From: Desulfitobacterium sp038181555
GTDB taxonomy: Bacteria > Bacillota > Desulfitobacteriia > Desulfitobacteriales > Desulfitobacteriaceae
DNA length: 64,000 bases
Assembly: GCF_038181555.1 (NCBI RefSeq)
Contig: NZ_JBBWUA010000008.1
Coordinates: 62,001 to 126,000, forward strand
Direction of reading: 5' to 3'
The translations under genes and the position numbers were made by a program. Under the pieces are notes generated by a model. That model saw only the letters and a program-made list of their open reading frames with translations, was not told where the DNA came from and did no database searches. Below are positions 61,710-64,000 of this stretch, in pieces (the stretch's first letter is position 1; each line of letters opens with the position of its first letter).

Positions 61710-61752
61710 GGAAATAAAAAAGGCACACCGTGGGTTCATTCACAGTGCGCCT
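61710..61752 (-). terminator. terminator after the pyridoxamine-oxidase-like gene
   Basis: AGGCACACCGTG (61721-61732) pairs with CACAGTGCGCCT (61741-61752), two mismatches; on the minus strand TTTTTTATTTCC follows. Its first 20 bases repeat those of the hairpin at 61288. Confidence 0.75.
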
Positions 61753-61792
61753 TGGAGAATAGTTGCAACTCGCTGCCGACAGGGGTTTCAGA

Positions 61793-62212
61793 CTATACCG
61801 CAATCGTTTCCATGTGTTCAAAGTCAATGACCACATCCGCTTGGTCAAAGGTGATTTCGAACAGGATAAGCGCAGGAAGTACATCAGGGATGCTCATAAT
61901 GTATTCCGGCAGCTTCAATAGAAACTGATCCTTGATGGCTTCCACCGAAACAGAGCTTTTCCGAACAATCCCATTCCTGACCCGAACGTGTTCTTCTCCA
62001 CTTTCCGGAATCGTTGTGAATGCAGCATGAGGATTTTTCTCAAACTCCGCAACCTTTTGGTTGTCGCTAAAGGTGGAGAAATACAGGGCTTTCGTCTCTG
62101 CATCATAATAAAAATTGACGATGCGTACATTGGGCGCTCCGTCTGCCGCTGTAGCCAGCGCCATGGCTGTTTGTGTTTGCATCATGCGCTCAAATTCTTT
62201 TCTATAATCCAT
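61793..62212 (-). CDS. pyridoxamine 5'-phosphate oxidase-like FMN protein
   Basis: 139 residues. DYRKEFERMMQTQTAMALAT, VRIVNFYYDAETKALYFSTF and FEKNPHAAFTTIPESGEEHV fit the split-barrel flavin-binding family. Such proteins are often oxidoreductases of unknown substrate. Last gene of the right-hand unit, with a terminator behind. Confidence 0.85.
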   Translation of the reverse strand: MDYRKEFERMMQTQTAMALATAADGAPNVRIVNFYYDAETKALYFSTFSDNQKVAEFEKNPHAAFTTIPESGEEHVRVRNGIVRKSSVSVEAIKDQFLLKLPEYIMSIPDVLPALILFEITFDQADVVIDFEHMETIAV

Positions 62213-62260
62213 TTGTTATTTCGTCTCCTTCTTTTTAGGCATAGGCAATTGTGTAGCTGC

Positions 62261-62650
62261 TTATTTGGTAAAGGAACCAATTTCAATTAAGTTGCCCTCT
62301 GGATCTGCAACATAGCAAGTCCGCTGTCCCCACGGCTCTGTTGTAGGTTCTAAGACCGGCACGGCACCGTTTGACACAACCCGCTTAAAGGTATCATCTA
62401 CTGCGGCATAGTTTTCTACACCCATCGCAATTTCATAATGGCCATGGATGCCATTCGCATAAGAAAACGACCTTTTTGCCATCTGCTCAAAATCTGTTCT
62501 GCGATAAAGTAAAAACAAAGTGCCATCTTTCACCAGATAGACATTGCTGGAATCTTCTTCCTCCTTGATTTCAAACCCAAGAACATCACGGTAAAAACGC
62601 ACCATAGTCGGCATATCTTTCACGAAAATTCCGAAGCCTTCTAATTTCAT
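62261..62650 (-). CDS. VOC/glyoxalase-family protein
   Basis: 129 residues with one paired beta-alpha-beta-beta-beta fold: GIFVKDMPTMVRFYRDVLGF and FKRVVSNGAVPVLEPTTEPWGQRTCYVADPEGNLIEIG. VOC proteins include lactoylglutathione lyase and antibiotic-binding proteins. The metal ligand set is not certain. Located between the GyrI-like and PNPOx-like genes. Confidence 0.88.
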   Translation of the reverse strand: MKLEGFGIFVKDMPTMVRFYRDVLGFEIKEEEDSSNVYLVKDGTLFLLYRRTDFEQMAKRSFSYANGIHGHYEIAMGVENYAAVDDTFKRVVSNGAVPVLEPTTEPWGQRTCYVADPEGNLIEIGSFTK

Positions 62651-62663
62651 ACGTTTCCCCCCC

Positions 62664-63104
62664 TTACTTCAGAGCAATGTAGATATCAATATCACAGTTT
62701 TCCGGGTCGGCATTTCGGTATTCCTCGAAATCGCCTGTAAAGCTGCGGTCTAAATCCGTCTGCCAAATCTCTCCCCATGAGTCAGAGACGGCCTTTTCCA
62801 TATGCCCATGCACAGAGAATTTTGCGTATTTTCCGGCAGGGATTGTTTTTACGGTCAGTTCAGGATTTTCTGCCTTGGAAACCTCATTACCCGCTGTTAC
62901 ACAGTACCCATCGGCCGTATAATCGGAATACAGCCCAATGGCGTACTCGTTTACCTTGTTTTTTATCACGGCATTGATGCCGCCTTGGTATAACTTCTCC
63001 CAAAGCCCGCCAATGATTTTCCCCATTTCAGGGTCGCTGTTGCTGGTCGCAGCACTTACCCCAACAATAATCTTTTCCTCTAAATGCACAACTTCGTAGT
63101 TCAT
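62664..63104 (-). CDS. GyrI-like effector-binding protein
   Basis: 146 residues. The start NYEVVHLEEKIIVGVSAATS and the part TVKTIPAGKYAKFSVHGHME are the pattern of AraC-type effector-binding/GyrI-like proteins (Rob, SbmC) that bind small hydrophobic compounds. No DNA-binding domain. Follows the WYL regulator by about 66 bases. Confidence 0.85.
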   Translation of the reverse strand: MNYEVVHLEEKIIVGVSAATSNSDPEMGKIIGGLWEKLYQGGINAVIKNKVNEYAIGLYSDYTADGYCVTAGNEVSKAENPELTVKTIPAGKYAKFSVHGHMEKAVSDSWGEIWQTDLDRSFTGDFEEYRNADPENCDIDIYIALK

Positions 63105-63170
63105 TTGATCGTCCTCCTTGTCTTTGATACTATCATCATAGCAAAGACCAATTGACAGCAGCGTGTCATA

Positions 63171-64000
63171 TTATAAATATTGTGCCAGTGTTTTTTGCAG
63201 CTTATCCTTGATTTGCAGGCGGATATCCTCCGGTTCTATGATCTCACAATCCTCACCAAAGGTCGCAAGATATTGATAGACCCAATCGCCTCTGGGCATG
63301 GTGAGCGTCGCAATGAAATCACCGCTGGGAAGCGTTTTGTATTGTGAAAATTCATCATAGACACGATACGCCATTTTCTTTGACAGCTTCAGTGTGATTG
63401 TCACGAAATCATCTTGAAATATTTTTGTGCCTTCAAATATCTTCGCGGAGGCAGTGCGTTCAAAGCGCTCGTCAAGCAGCTTCAATTCTTTCATGCGCCG
63501 CAGTTTGAAAAACCGATAATCTTGACGCACTGTGCAGAAAGCATAAAGATACCAGCTCTGTCCCTTAAAGCAGAGTTTCATGGGTTCTGCTGTGCGCTGC
63601 GTGCTGCCCTCACTGCTGTGATACTGAAACGCCACTTTTTTCTTTCCGAGAATGGCGCTTTTCAGCAGGCTGAACAGCTGCGCTTCCTCATCGGCGTTTG
63701 CCCAGCCGGAGAAATCAACTTCAACCCAATCGGCGCTGGTGTTTCCAAATAGGGAGGACAGCTTTTGCACCGCAGTATTGGTTTGCTCCAAGTTGACCGC
63801 ATCTACTGCGTGAAGTGCAGCGAGAATATCTGACTTTTCGCCATCGGTCAGGACAGTTTTATTGAGAACGAAGTCAGGGAGCAGTGAAATTCCACCACCC
63901 TTGCCCTTGGTCATATAAATGGGTATTCCCGCCGAGGATAGAAGCTCTACATCCCGGTAAATCGTGCGGGGTGAAACCTCAAAGTGTGTTGCGAGCTCCC
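63171..64000 (-). CDS. WYL-type (YafY-like) transcriptional regulator, 5' end cut
   Basis: The visible ~276 residues contain the end of an N-terminal HTH (LATHFEVSPRTIYRDVELLS at the window edge, then SSAGIPIYMTKGKGGG), a WYL domain (KKVAFQYHSSEG, KGQSWYLYAFC, RFFKLRRM) and a C-terminal WCX domain. The frame stays open to base 64000, so the start lies beyond the window; an internal ATG at 63914 would lose the HTH. WYL regulators sense nucleic acids or ligands; it probably controls the three genes downstream. Confidence 0.85.
   Translation of the reverse strand, partial: ELATHFEVSPRTIYRDVELLSSAGIPIYMTKGKGGGISLLPDFVLNKTVLTDGEKSDILAALHAVDAVNLEQTNTAVQKLSSLFGNTSADWVEVDFSGWANADEEAQLFSLLKSAILGKKKVAFQYHSSEGSTQRTAEPMKLCFKGQSWYLYAFCTVRQDYRFFKLRRMKELKLLDERFERTASAKIFEGTKIFQDDFVTITLKLSKKMAYRVYDEFSQYKTLPSGDFIATLTMPRGDWVYQYLATFGEDCEIIEPEDIRLQIKDKLQKTLAQYL

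Larger units (their letters stand above)
20500..64000. mobile_element. integrative and conjugative element, right end not located
   Basis: The left limit is placed between the two back-to-back terminators at 20480 and 20510, where gene direction flips and the base composition rises sharply. The element has integration genes (three serine recombinases), a relaxase, coupling protein VirD4, VirB4, PrgI, VirB6-like protein and a cell wall hydrolase, the parts needed for conjugation between Gram-positive cells. A potassium transport island at 28.7-43.3 kb is nested cargo. Replication or partition genes (RepA, ParA) usual in such elements were not seen and may lie beyond the window. The end coordinate is the window limit, not a border. 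Confidence 0.85.

Noticed and set aside
1..64000. CRISPR arrays, rRNA and tRNA genes, insertion sequences
   Set aside because: No regularly spaced repeats, no rRNA-like stretches, no cloverleaf noticed and no transposase gene besides the serine recombinases.

Overview
The window looks like a chromosome segment of an endospore-forming Firmicute of the Peptococcaceae, and a Desulfitobacterium-like organism is my best guess. Seen in the sequence: a prkA-yhbH-spoVR sporulation cluster, a PdaB-like deacetylase, AGGAGG-type ribosome binding sites and TTGACA/TATAAT-type promoters. The genus name is inference only. No rRNA, tRNA or CRISPR array was found.

Positions 1 to about 20,480 are ordinary chromosome of moderate GC. 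They hold an FtsA-like protein, phosphofructokinase with an adjacent DnaA-like ATPase, a cyclophilin, a zinc uptake operon (znuA-znuC-znuB-zur) with a candidate Zur operator, a DedA protein, prkA-yhbH-spoVR, a cobalamin adenosyltransferase, TPR proteins, a PdaB-like deacetylase, a YitT protein and two miniature genes. A promoter-terminator pair at 319-423 with no gene between marks a possible small RNA.

From about 20,500 to at least 61,300 lies an integrative and conjugative element (ICE). Its backbone is visibly more GC-rich and almost entirely on the minus strand. The left end has a DUF1016-type protein, DUF4314, three tandem serine recombinase genes (the middle one without a catalytic domain), MazF with two tiny partners, and a sigma-like factor behind a c-di-GMP-I riboswitch, a leader peptide and an attenuator-like hairpin. 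The transfer half (43.4-61.3 kb) carries an HTH protein, VirD4, a toprim protein, a MobP-type relaxase with Sel1 repeats, an accessory protein next to a likely oriT, a NlpC/P60-M23 hydrolase, a GGCT-amidoligase pair, VirB4, a VirB4-N-like protein, PrgI, a cytosine-5 methyltransferase with a second protein-like frame inside it, DUF4406 and TrbL/VirB6.

Between the two halves (28.7-43.3 kb) sits a more AT-rich potassium island: a TrkH channel with a regulator split over two genes, a complete kdpFABC pump, KdpD and KdpE, a second shortened KdpD-like kinase with its own regulator, and a CBS-domain protein resembling c-di-AMP receptors of the DarB/CbpB type. Each transport operon is preceded by its own set of 11-bp-spaced direct repeats, so two regulators may each control one uptake system. 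Seen as a whole, the element may give its host potassium scavenging under nucleotide second-messenger control.

Positions 61.8-64 kb hold a WYL-type regulator (cut by the window end), a GyrI-like protein, a VOC protein and a pyridoxamine-oxidase-like protein, all on the minus strand. Whether they are ICE cargo or flanking chromosome cannot be decided, because the right end of the element was not found.
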